Part shown: one piece after another, positions 17,651 through 29,466 of the stretch | Layout: each line of letters begins with the position of its first letter | Numbering within the stretch: the stretch's first letter is position 1 | NCBI RefSeq assembly: GCF_001665785.1 | Contig: NZ_LZSO01000033.1 | Location: 80,739 to 144,738 of the forward strand | Source of the DNA: Mycolicibacterium peregrinum | GTDB taxonomy: Bacteria; Actinomycetota; Actinomycetes; Mycobacteriales; Mycobacteriaceae | Direction: 5' to 3' | DNA length: 64,000 nt | Notes under the pieces: generated by a model | The model's input: the letters and a program-made list of their open reading frames with translations, nothing else | The model's database searches: none | Told to the model about the DNA's origin: nothing | Program-made: the position numbers and the translations under genes

Positions 17651-17668
17651 TGCGTCTATATAGACGCA
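17651..17668. promoter_or_regulatory. Perfect 18-bp palindrome, probable ArsR operator
   Basis: TGCGTCTATATAGACGCA is an exact palindrome ending 16 bp before the ArsR-type regulator's ATG. Its AT-rich centre could overlap the -10 region, so binding would shut off the regulator-SRPBCC-flavodoxin operon, the usual autorepression scheme. The divergent DUF3297 gene may share it. Confidence 0.65.
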
Positions 17669-17684
17669 GTGCAATACTCGATGC

Positions 17685-18002
17685 ATGGACGTGTTCGAGG
17701 CAGTCGCCGAACCCAGTCGCCGCGCATTGCTCGACGCCCTCGTCGAGGGTGAGCGCACCGCGGGCGAGCTGGTGGCCACCCTCCCGGAGCTGACTCAACC
17801 CACCGTGTCGCGGCATCTGCGGGTGCTGCGCGAGGTCGGCCTGGTCGAGGTGCGGCCCGACGCACAGCGCCGCATCTACGCGTTGCGTCCCGAGGGCCTG
17901 GTGCAGATCGACGAATGGATCGAACGGTACCGCCGCTACTGGTCCGATCACCTCGATGCCCTGGAGCGTCATCTCAAAGCGACTCACAAGGAGACGAAAT
18001 GA
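17685..18002 (+). CDS. ArsR-family regulator
   Basis: A 105-residue winged-helix repressor: EPSRRALLDALVEGERTAGELVATL and TQPTVSRHLRVLREVGLVEVR (about 37-57) form the DNA-binding unit, and IDEWIERYRRYWSDHLDAL is the C-terminal dimer helix seen in ArsR genes paired with SRPBCC proteins. No metal-binding CxC motif is present, so it is not a metal sensor of the classic type. The stop overlaps the next ATG (ATGA), forming an operon. Confidence 0.9.
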   Translation: MDVFEAVAEPSRRALLDALVEGERTAGELVATLPELTQPTVSRHLRVLREVGLVEVRPDAQRRIYALRPEGLVQIDEWIERYRRYWSDHLDALERHLKATHKETK

Positions 18003-18514
18003 CCAGCCGTGAAGGAAAGCTCACCGTCGACGGCGATCAGGCCGCACTGAATTTCGAGCGACGCCTCCCCTACCCCGTCGACGCGGTGTGGGCCGCCATC
18101 ACCGATCCCGAACAGCGCAGTCAATGGATGGGCGAAACGACGATCGACGCCCGTGAAGGCGGCGCGATCGAGATGATCCCCCATTCGCCTCCGATCCCGC
18201 CGCAGCAGAAGAAGATGACCGGACGGATCCGGGTGTGGGACCCGCCAAGGGTTTTCGAGCACGAATGGAGCCAGGCGGTGTTGTCTGCTCCCGAGCCCGG
18301 TGTCGTGCGCTACGAACTGATCCCCGACGGCGACGGCACCCTGCTGCGGTTCAGCCACCGCGGCCTGACGGTCTCGGACGGCCAGGGCTTCCACCCGGGC
18401 ACTCACGCCTATCTGGACCGGCTCGAGGCGCATCTCGGCGGACGGCCGTTGCCCGACTGGGCCCGGCGCTACCAGGATGTCGCCAAGAAGCTCGGCACCC
18501 AGTGGACCCGATAG
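17999..18514 (+). CDS. SRPBCC (AHSA1-like) domain protein
   Basis: A 171-residue START-like ligand-binding protein: LPYPVDAVWAAITDPEQRSQWMGETTID, then VWDPPRVFEHEWSQ, and a late FSHRGLTVSDGQGFHPG ... YLDRLEAHLGG, the AHSA1 pattern. These proteins bind hydrophobic small molecules, and ArsR-SRPBCC pairs are common, but the ligand is not known. It starts at ATG 17999, coupled to the ArsR gene, and is followed by a flavodoxin-like gene 11 bp later. Confidence 0.85.
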   Translation: MTSREGKLTVDGDQAALNFERRLPYPVDAVWAAITDPEQRSQWMGETTIDAREGGAIEMIPHSPPIPPQQKKMTGRIRVWDPPRVFEHEWSQAVLSAPEPGVVRYELIPDGDGTLLRFSHRGLTVSDGQGFHPGTHAYLDRLEAHLGGRPLPDWARRYQDVAKKLGTQWTR

Positions 18515-18525
18515 AAGGAAACAAC

Positions 18526-19158
18526 ATGCCACACAATGGAACTGACATTGCCGCACCTACGATCGCGGTGGTCTACCACTCCGGGTTCGGCCACACGTCA
18601 ACGCTGGCCGCCGCCGTCGCGGCGGGCGCTCGTGACGGCGGCGCCGAGGTCACCGTCATCCACGTCGAGGCCATGTCCGACGAGCACTGGGACATCCTCG
18701 ACAACATCGACGCCATGATCTTCGGCTGCCCCACCTACATGGGCAACGTCTCGGCAGGATTTCAGGCATTCGCCGAGAAAACCGGCCGGCGGTGCATGGA
18801 CGGCACCTGGCGCGACAAGGTGGCCGCCGGCTTCACGAACTCCGGAGGAAAGAGCGGCGACAAACTCAACACGCTCAGTTCCTTGGTGGTCTTCGCCGCC
18901 CAACACCACATGCATTGGGTCAACCTGGGTTTGAGAACCGGCTGGAACCACTCGTTCAGCAGCGAGGACGATCTCAACCGGCTCGGCTTCTTCCTGGGCG
19001 CCGGCGCTCAGACCAACGTGGACGCCAACCCCGACCAGGTGCATCCCTCCGATGTGCGCACCTGCCACCACCTCGGGCAGCGGGTCGCGCTGGTGACGCG
19101 TCAGCTCAACATCGGCCGCACGTTCAGTCCAGCGGCGTCAGCTCCTGCAGCATCGTAG
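18526..19158 (+). CDS. Flavodoxin/WrbA-like NAD(P)H quinone reductase family protein
   Basis: A 210-residue flavodoxin-fold protein. TIAVVYHSGFGHTSTLAAAVAAG (about 11-33) is the FMN phosphate loop, DAMIFGCPTYMGNVSAGFQAF (about 65-85) and GFTNSGGKSGDKLNTLSSL (about 103-121) are the flavin-contacting loops of WrbA/NADPH-dependent FMN reductase relatives. It probably reduces quinones or a small ligand bound by the SRPBCC partner. AGAAGG precedes the ATG. The end overlaps the convergent reductase gene by 35 bp. Confidence 0.82.
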   Translation: MPHNGTDIAAPTIAVVYHSGFGHTSTLAAAVAAGARDGGAEVTVIHVEAMSDEHWDILDNIDAMIFGCPTYMGNVSAGFQAFAEKTGRRCMDGTWRDKVAAGFTNSGGKSGDKLNTLSSLVVFAAQHHMHWVNLGLRTGWNHSFSSEDDLNRLGFFLGAGAQTNVDANPDQVHPSDVRTCHHLGQRVALVTRQLNIGRTFSPAASAPAAS

Positions 19159-20500
19159 GAACCAATTCACTGACGGTGGGGTGGATGTGCATGGTCCGTG
19201 ATATCGCGGTGTAGGGCAGTTTCGCGGTCATGACGTCGAGAATGGAATGCACCACCTCGTCACCGCCGACACCGAAGATGGCTGCCCCCAAAATCTCTTC
19301 GGTCTCGGCATCCACCACCACCTTCATGAAGCCCTGGGTTTCACCCTTCTCCACTGCGCGGCCGACCCTGGTCATCGGACGCTTGCCCACCAACGCTTTC
19401 CGGCCGGACTTGCGCACCTGGTCGACGGTCATCCCGGCCCGGCCGAGCGGCGGGTCGATGTACAACGCATACGTGGTGACGCGGTCGCTCACGCGGCGCG
19501 GATCATCATCGAGCAGGTTGGCGGCGACGATCTCGAAGTCGTTGTAGGACGTGTGGGTGAACGCGCCCTTGCCGTTGCAGTCGCCCATCGCCCAGATGTG
19601 CTCGGCCGTGGTGCGTAGCTGATCATCGACCACGACGTAGCCGCGACCGTCGAGGTCCACGCCGGCGTTCTCCAAGCCGAGGTCGTCGGTGTTGGGGGTG
19701 CGCCCGACCGCGAGCAGCAGGTGCGTCCCGGCGATCGGTTCGGCTCCGTCGCGAGGTGTCACCTCGAAACCGCTGTCCCGCTTGGCAAACCGGATGTCTC
19801 TGGCATCGAGCACCACGTCGATACCCTCGGCCCGCAGGATCTCGGCAATGGTCGCGGAAACGTCCTCGTCCTCGCGGGAGGTCAGCCGCGGCCCCTTCTC
19901 GATCACCGTCACCCGGGCGCCGAACCGCCGGTACATCTGCGCGAACTCCAGAGCGATGTAACTGCCGCCCACGATCACGAGGTGCTCGGGCAGAACGTCC
20001 AGGTCCAGGATCCCGACATTGGTGAGGTAGTCGATGCCGTCCAAACCGGGAAAATCCGGAACCACCGCGCGCCCACCGACATTGAGGAAGATCCGCTCGG
20101 CCCGCAGCAGTTCACCGTCGACATCGACGGTGTGCGGGTCCACGAAACGGGCATGTCCGCGGATCAGCTCCGCACCGTCCATGCCCTGCAGCCAGTCCTC
20201 GACCCCGTGACGGTCGGCCAGCATGATCGCATCCTTGCGGGATTTGACCTTGCCCATGTCGACGGCGACTTCGCCTGTACCGATACCGAAATCGGATCCG
20301 CGCCGGGCCAGGTGGGCGGCATGTGCGCTGGCCACAAGGGTTTTGGTGGGGATGCAGCCGTAGTTGACGCACGTACCGCCGACCAGCTTGCGTTCGATCA
20401 CCGCGACGGTCTGGCCCGCGGCGGTCAGCCGGCCCGCCAGCGGCGGCCCGGCCTGACCGGCGCCGATGACGATCGCGTCGAAACTCCGCGCGGGCGCCAT
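19124..20500 (-). CDS. FAD-dependent pyridine nucleotide-disulfide oxidoreductase (mercuric/mycothione reductase-like)
   Basis: A 458-residue class I flavoprotein disulfide reductase. FDAIVIGAGQAGPPLAGRL is the FAD dinucleotide fold, GGTCVNYGCIPTKTL (about 41-55) the redox-active CxxxxC, IVGGSYIALEFAQMY the NAD(P)H site, and IWAMGDCNG the second FAD motif; HIHPTVSEL near the C-terminus provides the catalytic His-Glu pair. It lacks the terminal Cys-Cys and the N-terminal metal-binding domain of MerA, so mercury reduction is unlikely. Substrate unknown. It ends inside the convergent flavodoxin gene; the DUF4126 gene lies 3 bp upstream. Confidence 0.88.
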   Translation of the reverse strand: MAPARSFDAIVIGAGQAGPPLAGRLTAAGQTVAVIERKLVGGTCVNYGCIPTKTLVASAHAAHLARRGSDFGIGTGEVAVDMGKVKSRKDAIMLADRHGVEDWLQGMDGAELIRGHARFVDPHTVDVDGELLRAERIFLNVGGRAVVPDFPGLDGIDYLTNVGILDLDVLPEHLVIVGGSYIALEFAQMYRRFGARVTVIEKGPRLTSREDEDVSATIAEILRAEGIDVVLDARDIRFAKRDSGFEVTPRDGAEPIAGTHLLLAVGRTPNTDDLGLENAGVDLDGRGYVVVDDQLRTTAEHIWAMGDCNGKGAFTHTSYNDFEIVAANLLDDDPRRVSDRVTTYALYIDPPLGRAGMTVDQVRKSGRKALVGKRPMTRVGRAVEKGETQGFMKVVVDAETEEILGAAIFGVGGDEVVHSILDVMTAKLPYTAISRTMHIHPTVSELVPTMLQELTPLD

Positions 20501-20503
20501 GCG

Positions 20504-20986
20504 CTAGACGATCGCGGTCAGGGCTGCGATCGCGAAACCGCCGAGCACCGCAACCGCATCCTCGACGAGCGCGACCGGCAGATCATGCCCATCGTTGCGG
20601 GCGACCAGACGGCTGCGTGCCTCGTATCCGCCCAAGGTTCCCAGCACCGCGCCGACGAGACCCGCGCCCAGACCACCGAAGGTGTACCCCCACGCCGTAC
20701 CGATCACCGCACCGGCGAAGGCGCCGGTGAGCAGGCGAGCGACAAACTGCACCGGCGTCTTACGACTCGGCGTGCGCGGAAGCTGGTCGGTAACCAACTC
20801 CACCACAGCGAGAACGGTCAACACGGTGACCGTGACAGGGTGCGCCAACCACTCGGCCCAGGTGCCGTCGAGGTTGATCCAGCTCAGTGCAGCAGCCCAG
20901 GCCACCGCGGCCGGGGCGGTGAACGCCCGCAATCCGGCCACCACGCCGATGAGCAGAGCCAACAACAGAACCAGAAAATGCGTCAC
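20504..20986 (-). CDS. DUF4126 family membrane protein
   Basis: A 160-residue membrane protein with about four to five hydrophobic segments: FLVLLLALLIGVVAGLRAFTAP at the start, then TVTVLTVLAVVELVTDQLP, and a Gly-rich GLGAGLVGAVLGTLGGYEARSRL. The LRAFTAP and DQLPRTPSR motifs are typical of DUF4126. Function unknown. I use GTG 20986, with GGAGG 7 nt upstream, rather than the ORF start at 21028. It is probably cotranscribed with the reductase gene. Confidence 0.75.
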   Translation of the reverse strand: MTHFLVLLLALLIGVVAGLRAFTAPAAVAWAAALSWINLDGTWAEWLAHPVTVTVLTVLAVVELVTDQLPRTPSRKTPVQFVARLLTGAFAGAVIGTAWGYTFGGLGAGLVGAVLGTLGGYEARSRLVARNDGHDLPVALVEDAVAVLGGFAIAALTAIV

Positions 20987-21075
20987 GGCAACCTCCGAGG
21001 CCTGGATTCGTCCCCCGGACGCTAACACGCAAGACGTCGCGGCACGCGCCGATCAGAGACGGCGGTGCGTGCCGA

Positions 21076-21930
21076 TCAGAAGCGGCAGAACCGAATATCC
21101 GATGCGAGTATCGCTTTGGCACCGATCGCGGCGATCTCATCCATGATCGCGTTGACGTCGCGGCGCGGCACCAGAGCCCGCACGGCCACCCAGTCCGGAT
21201 CCGCCAGCGGCGCGATCGTCGGTGACTCCAGGCCCGGCGTCACCGCGGTGGCCTGCTCCAAAACCGCACGCGGGCAGTCGTAATCCAACATCAGGTACTG
21301 CTGGCCGAACACCACACCCTGCACGCGTGCCGTCAGCTGATCGCGCGCCGAAGCATTGTCGTCACCGTCGGCACCGTCGCGTTCGATCAGGACGGCCTCC
21401 GACTCGCACAGCGGCGCACCGAATGCCACCAGATCGTGCAGGCCCAGGGTGCGGCCCGAGCCCACCACGTCGGCGATCACGTCGGCGACCCCGAGCTGGA
21501 TCGAGATCTCCACGGCACCGTCCAACCGGATGACCGAGGCCTCGATGCCCTGCGCCGCAAGGTCCTTGCGAACCAGATTGGGAAATGAAGTGGCGATCCG
21601 CTTGCCCGCCAGATCCTTCGGGCTCCACTCCCGGCCGGCGGGTCCGGCGTAACGGAAGGTGGAATTGCCGAAGCCGAGCGACAGGCGCTCACGCACCGGG
21701 GCGTCGGAGTCGGCGGCCAGGTCTCGTCCGGTGATGCCCAGATCGAGCTGACCCGAACCCACGTAGATCGCGATGTCCTTGGGACGCAGAAAGAAGAACT
21801 CGACGTTGTTGACCGGGTCGACGACGGTCAGGTCCTTGGGGTCGCGCCGGCGACGGTATCCGGCCTCGGCGAGGATCTCACCGGCCGCCTCGCTGAGCGA
21901 GCCCTTGTTGGGCACCGCGACGCGCAACAT
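21076..21930 (-). CDS. hisG: ATP phosphoribosyltransferase (long form)
   Basis: A 284-residue HisG, the first enzyme of histidine synthesis, joining ATP and PRPP. It begins MLRVAVPNKGSLSE, carries DLGITGRDL and IADVVGSGRTL (the PRPP loop, about 150-160), and has the C-terminal ACT-like regulatory domain of the long form (ESPTIAPLADPDWVAVRALVPRRDV), so histidine feedback is expected. I chose ATG 21930 to match the M. tuberculosis start and length; a GTG at 21942 gives four more residues. It follows hisE by 15 bp. Confidence 0.95.
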   Translation of the reverse strand: MLRVAVPNKGSLSEAAGEILAEAGYRRRRDPKDLTVVDPVNNVEFFFLRPKDIAIYVGSGQLDLGITGRDLAADSDAPVRERLSLGFGNSTFRYAGPAGREWSPKDLAGKRIATSFPNLVRKDLAAQGIEASVIRLDGAVEISIQLGVADVIADVVGSGRTLGLHDLVAFGAPLCESEAVLIERDGADGDDNASARDQLTARVQGVVFGQQYLMLDYDCPRAVLEQATAVTPGLESPTIAPLADPDWVAVRALVPRRDVNAIMDEIAAIGAKAILASDIRFCRF

Positions 21931-21945
21931 CTGATCGGCCACGGC

Positions 21946-22227
21946 TCACAACTTCCGGTAGATGTCGTCGAGGGTCAGGCCCCGGGAGAGCATCAGCACC
22001 TGCGTCCAGTACAGCAACTGGCTGACCTCTTCGGCGAGCGACTCGTCGCTCTCGTGCTCGGCGGCCAGCCACACCTCGCCTGCCTCTTCCAGGATCTTCT
22101 TGCCGAGCCCATGGATGCCGGCGTCAAGGGCGGCGACCGTGCCGCTACCGGCAGGTCTGGTGCGCGCTTTGTCGCTGAGTTCGGCAAACAGGGCCTCGAA
22201 GGTCTTCACAGGCATGAATTGTTTCAT
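21946..22227 (-). CDS. hisE: Phosphoribosyl-ATP pyrophosphatase
   Basis: The 93-residue protein catalyses the second histidine step, hydrolysing phosphoribosyl-ATP to phosphoribosyl-AMP. The MazG-like metal-binding pattern GKKILEEAGEVWLAAEHESDESLAEEVSQLLYW is present (about 42-74), and the length equals that of other mycobacterial HisE proteins. It is transcribed together with hisG, the same pairing as in M. tuberculosis (Rv2122c-Rv2121c). Confidence 0.95.
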   Translation of the reverse strand: MKQFMPVKTFEALFAELSDKARTRPAGSGTVAALDAGIHGLGKKILEEAGEVWLAAEHESDESLAEEVSQLLYWTQVLMLSRGLTLDDIYRKL

Positions 22228-22264
22228 GCTCGGAGGGGGTCCATTTGTGGGGTTCCATAGAAGG

Positions 22265-22765
22265 GTGAGCGAATCTGTCGGCGACCCGCTGCCGACCTAC
22301 ACCGCCCGGGTCTCGGCGATCCGCACGATCCTGGCCAAACACCTGCCGGTCGCGGACCTGGTCCAGAACAATCGCCGCGCCAACCCGATCCTGCCGCTCG
22401 ACTGTCTGTCGGCGTCCTGGGGCCCTGACTCGACCTCGCCCGCAACCCTGACACTGTCGATTCATCCCGTGCCGGACTTCGCTGCCGAGGTCGAGGAACT
22501 GCGCTACGGCGCCGACCCCGCCCGGGGAGCCTACGAGGCGCACTGCGCCGATCCCGACGAGTTCGCCCTGGTGCAGCCACACTTGTCCAGCGTCTGGGTG
22601 GTCGTCGGGCACTGCGAGGTCCATCTGGCCCACCAGAGTTGGTCGCCCGAGGAGCTGGTCGAGGCGGCTGTCGAGATCGCCCGTAACATCGGTTGGTCGC
22701 CGTATACCGACGATTTCGAGCCGCCGCTGCTGCCGCCGGACTGGGACCCGCCGGTTGACCGCTAG
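22265..22765 (+). CDS. Conserved hypothetical protein
   Basis: A 166-residue soluble acidic protein from GTG 22265 that I do not recognise. It has no signal peptide or membrane segment. Visible features are an N-terminal helix (YTARVSAIRTILAKHLPVAD), a beta-rich middle, a His-containing VWVVVGHCEVHLAHQSW (about 117-133) followed by a helix (SPEELVEAAVEIARNIGW) and a Pro/Asp-rich tail. It is divergent from hisE (37-bp gap) and its stop overlaps that of the convergent sugar porter. Confidence 0.7.
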   Translation: MSESVGDPLPTYTARVSAIRTILAKHLPVADLVQNNRRANPILPLDCLSASWGPDSTSPATLTLSIHPVPDFAAEVEELRYGADPARGAYEAHCADPDEFALVQPHLSSVWVVVGHCEVHLAHQSWSPEELVEAAVEIARNIGWSPYTDDFEPPLLPPDWDPPVDR

Positions 22766-24237
22766 GCGCTCAACGCATTGGCGTGCATGTCTTCGAGGTT
22801 CTTGCCCTTGGTCTCCTCGACCCACCGCCACACGAACAGGAACGACAGCACCGCACAGATGGCGTAGAAGCCGTACGCCACACCCAGGACGTTGCGCAGT
22901 TCCGGGAACGACACGGTGATCAGCCAGTTCGCTGCCCACTGCCCGGCCGCGGCCAGGCCCAGCGCGGCCGCCCGGATGCGGTTGGGGAACATCTCACCGA
23001 GCAGCACCCACACCACCGGGCCCCAGGACATGCCGAAGGCCACCACGAACAGGTTGGCCGCGACCAGGGCGATCGGCCCGGTGATGCCGCCGAGATACGG
23101 TTGCAGCTCCATCAGCCCGGTCGACTTGTTGAGGACCTCGTGTGTCTGGGCGGTCCCGAAGATGACTGCCATCGTGCCCAGTGTCACCGCCATCCCGACC
23201 GAACCGATCAGAAGGAGCGGCTTGCGACCGATCTTGTCGATCAAGGCGATGGCGATCAGCGTGGTCACGATGTTGGTCACCGAGGTGATCACCGTGATGA
23301 TGAACGAAGAGCTCTCGTCGAAACCGACGGCCTGCCACAACACATTCGAGTAGTAGAAGATCACGTTGATGCCGACGAACTGCTGAAACACCGACAGGCC
23401 GAGGCCCACCCACACGATGCCGTAGACACCGCCTGCGGGCTTACGTAGATCGCGCCAGGACGCCGGCTTCTCCTGCTGAAGGGTGTCCTGGATCCGGCCG
23501 AGGGTGATCTCCAGGTTCTTCTCCCCCAGCAGCCGCGACAGCACCTTGCGGGCTTCGGGAATCCGGTGTGTGGCAACGAGATACCGCGGCGATTCGGGAA
23601 TCGTGAAGGTCAGCAGGCCGTACACGACAGCGGGCACCGTCATCAACAGGAACATCCACCGCCAGGCCTCCATGTTGAGCCAGAGTTCCTTGCCGGCTTC
23701 TCCGGCGATGTGGGCCAGCAGTGCGTCGATACTCAGGGCCAGGAAGATGCCGCAGACGATCGCCAGCTGCTGCAGCGATCCCAGCCGGCCGCGAATCCGC
23801 GGCGGCGAGGTCTCGGCGATGTAGGCCGGGGCGATCACCGAGGCGATACCGACGCCGATACCGCCGACGACACGGAACAACACCACCACCCACACGCTGG
23901 GAGCCAGCCCGGTGCCGATCGCGCTGATGAAGAAGAGCACCGCGGCGATCTTCATGACCGCGATCCGGCCGATCCGGTCGGCTATCCGGCCCGCCGTGAG
24001 TGCACCGACGGCCGCACCGAGCAGCGCCGAGGCCACCGCGAATCCCAGGATCTTGTTGTCGATGAGGAAGTGCTTCTGGATGGCGTCCACCGCACCGTTG
24101 ATGACCGCACTGTCGTAGCCGAACAACAACCCGCCCAGTGCAGCGACCGAGGCGATGCGCACAGCGCTGCGTCCGGATGAGTAATAGTCGTCGTCGTGGA
24201 CCGCGGGAGCGCCGCCATCGACCGGGCCGTGTGACAT
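22762..24237 (-). CDS. Sugar porter (MFS), glucose permease-like
   Basis: A 491-residue 12-helix proton-coupled sugar transporter. Family signatures are all present: GGLLFGYDSAVINGA in helix 1, GRIADRIGR between helices 2 and 3, PAYIAETSPPRIRGRLGSLQQL, PESPRYLVA after helix 6, QQFVGINVIFYYS in helix 7 and the C-terminal WRWVEETKGKNLED. It resembles the glucose permease GlcP of M. smegmatis, which as I recall lies in this neighbourhood; the sugar is therefore probably glucose, by inference. The ATG at 24237 has GGAGG about 9 nt upstream. Confidence 0.88.
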   Translation of the reverse strand: MSHGPVDGGAPAVHDDDYYSSGRSAVRIASVAALGGLLFGYDSAVINGAVDAIQKHFLIDNKILGFAVASALLGAAVGALTAGRIADRIGRIAVMKIAAVLFFISAIGTGLAPSVWVVVLFRVVGGIGVGIASVIAPAYIAETSPPRIRGRLGSLQQLAIVCGIFLALSIDALLAHIAGEAGKELWLNMEAWRWMFLLMTVPAVVYGLLTFTIPESPRYLVATHRIPEARKVLSRLLGEKNLEITLGRIQDTLQQEKPASWRDLRKPAGGVYGIVWVGLGLSVFQQFVGINVIFYYSNVLWQAVGFDESSSFIITVITSVTNIVTTLIAIALIDKIGRKPLLLIGSVGMAVTLGTMAVIFGTAQTHEVLNKSTGLMELQPYLGGITGPIALVAANLFVVAFGMSWGPVVWVLLGEMFPNRIRAAALGLAAAGQWAANWLITVSFPELRNVLGVAYGFYAICAVLSFLFVWRWVEETKGKNLEDMHANALSA

Positions 24238-24335
24238 ACCGTGTCCCCTCCGCACCATTGCGTGACTCGTCACAATCACCTTGGCACAGCGGACCGGCAG
24301 CTAGGGCCATATCCGGCAGCTGGATTCGACGCGGG

Positions 24336-25028
24336 TCAGGCGCTGCGCACGTCCGTATCCGCCGCCAGCTCGGCATGGATCATCCGCAGATCCGAGACAT
24401 CGAGCGCACCGAGCGTTTCGGCATGCCTGCGCCGCGCGCCCACGGGAACCTCGACGTCGTTGGGTATCACCAACACCGGGCAACCGGCGGCCTCGGCCGA
24501 CACCGTTCCGGTGACCGAATCCTCCACGGCCAGACAATGCCCCACGGGCACTCCGAGCAAGTGGGCGGCCCGCAGGTAGGGGTCCGGTGCCGGCTTGGCC
24601 CGGTCCACTTCGTCGCCGCAGACGCTCACCGTGAAGTAGTGGCTGCCAATGCTTTTAAGGGCCCGCTCGGTGAGCCCGCGGCGGGTGTTGGTCACCAGCG
24701 CCATCGGGATCCCGGCGGCGGTGAGACCGTCGAGCATCTCCTTGGCCCCGGGCCGCCACGGCAATCCCTGCTCGAACAGCTCGCCGGTGTAATCGTGCAG
24801 CCAGTCCGCCGATTCGGCCATGGCAGCGGGATCGGGGTCAAGGCCGAGATCGTCGTAGACGATACGCATGACAGTCTCAGCCGAGCCACCGACGGTGGAT
24901 TCCCGCACCTCGTCGGTCAGCACACCGCCGTTGCGCGCATACAGCGCGTGCATGGCGATGTCCCACAGCTTTTCGGAGTCGACGAGCGTGCCGTCCATAT
25001 CCCAGAGCACAGCGCGCATGGCAGCCAT
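24336..25028 (-). CDS. HAD-superfamily phosphatase (beta-phosphoglucomutase-like)
   Basis: A 230-residue HAD subfamily IA hydrolase. Motif I is WDMDGTLVDSE (nucleophile Asp about residue 10), a helical cap follows, motif II is ALVTNT, motif III the Lys in DRAKPAPDPYLRAA, and motif IV LAVEDSVTGTVSAEAAG. It dephosphorylates a small substrate, possibly a sugar phosphate given the sugar porter downstream. A start 9 bp further in (25019) is equally possible. Confidence 0.85.
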   Translation of the reverse strand: MAAMRAVLWDMDGTLVDSEKLWDIAMHALYARNGGVLTDEVRESTVGGSAETVMRIVYDDLGLDPDPAAMAESADWLHDYTGELFEQGLPWRPGAKEMLDGLTAAGIPMALVTNTRRGLTERALKSIGSHYFTVSVCGDEVDRAKPAPDPYLRAAHLLGVPVGHCLAVEDSVTGTVSAEAAGCPVLVIPNDVEVPVGARRRHAETLGALDVSDLRMIHAELAADTDVRSA

Positions 25029-25064
25029 TCTCGCATTGCCGGACGGCGTCGACAGCGTGGGAGC

Positions 25065-25205
25065 ATGACGGTACCGGTGACCGGAGCCACAGGAAACATC
25101 GGCGGGCGCGTCGTGGACGAACTAATTCGTCTGGGCGGCAGCGATATCGGCGAAAGCCGCGCATCGACCACAAACCCGGCGGAGGCGGCGTGCCCGGATC
25201 TGTGA
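25065..25205 (+). pseudogene. Truncated NmrA/NAD(P)-binding protein fragment
   Basis: A 46-codon open frame starting MTVPVTGATGNIGGRVVDEL, the dinucleotide-binding start of NmrA-like or extended SDR proteins that normally run 250-300 residues. The following codons (ESRASTTNPAEAACPDL) look like a decayed version of the usual second strand and helix, then a stop. Nothing more of the domain is visible before metH ends at 25310, so this is a remnant, not a working gene. Confidence 0.6.
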
Positions 25206-25309
25206 CAGCAATCACCGGATACCTGGGGTGACCGGAGTCGCTGGCGGTGTCCGGCGGTGCGCAGCCCGCAACCGAAGCCAGTTCGCCGCGCGAGCGCAAC
25301 GGGTTTCGG

Positions 25310-29059
<3,750 letters not shown>

Positions 29060-29065
29060 AGTGCA

Positions 29066-29165
29066 CTCCTTCCATAACGGAAGGCGTCCTTGACTCTGCC
29101 GAGCGTGGCGGATACCGAGGGAGACCCAGTCCCCCCGGATAGCCGTTGCAACGCCTCTCGACCAG
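29066..29165 (-). ncRNA. Probable S-adenosylhomocysteine (SAH) riboswitch in the metH leader
   Basis: Read on the minus strand, the leader contains GAGAGGCGTTGCAACGGCT, close to the conserved SAH-riboswitch core. P1 pairs GUCGAG (29162-29157) with CUCGGC (29103-29098). The adjacent AGGCGU (29156-29151) pairs with ACGCCU (29087-29082), the long-range pairing of this class. An inner GGGGGAC/GUCUCCC hairpin fits the variable P2 arm. ACGCCU overlaps CCUUCC (29084-29079), which otherwise pairs with GGAAGG (29073-29068) in the metH ribosome-binding site. Ligand binding should therefore free the site and raise MetH synthesis. Class assignment is from memory of the consensus. Confidence 0.72.
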
Positions 29166-29179
29166 AAGAGTCTACGTCG

Positions 29180-29365
29180 TCACCTGATCGACGTCTGGAC
29201 GCCCAACTCGTCGCTGCGATCGACTCGACCCGCTTGGCGACGCGCGCCTTGACCCGATTGCAGCCGAACGCATTTGGTCTCGACTGCACCGACGCCCATC
29301 ACCACGCGCTGCGACAAGGTGTCGAGCAGATCAGCGTCGTGGGCAGACTTGTCGGCGGCAGCCAC
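29180..29365 (-). pseudogene. Relic N-terminus of a mycobacterial-type metH
   Basis: A 61-codon frame from GTG 29365 begins MAAADKSAHDADLLDTLSQR, followed by VVMGVGAVET. M. tuberculosis MetH, as I remember it, begins MTAADKHLYDTDLLDVLSQR and continues into V-(I/M)-G-DGAMGT, so about 30 codons correspond, after which the match is lost and the frame stops at 29180. The active metH next to it has a quite different N-terminus. The simplest reading is that an older metH was lost and replaced. Confidence 0.7.
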
Positions 29366-29466
29366 TCCAACAGGATAGTCGGTCTATCGAATGCCGCTGT
29401 TCGGTGCCGGCGCGACCCGCGCGTACAACGGGCTCATCGGCACCGTCCAAGGCTTACGCTGAACGT

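Noticed and set aside
19124..20500. Flavoprotein as mercuric reductase (merA)
   Set aside because: No C-terminal Cys pair, no N-terminal metal-binding domain and no mer regulator or transporter nearby.
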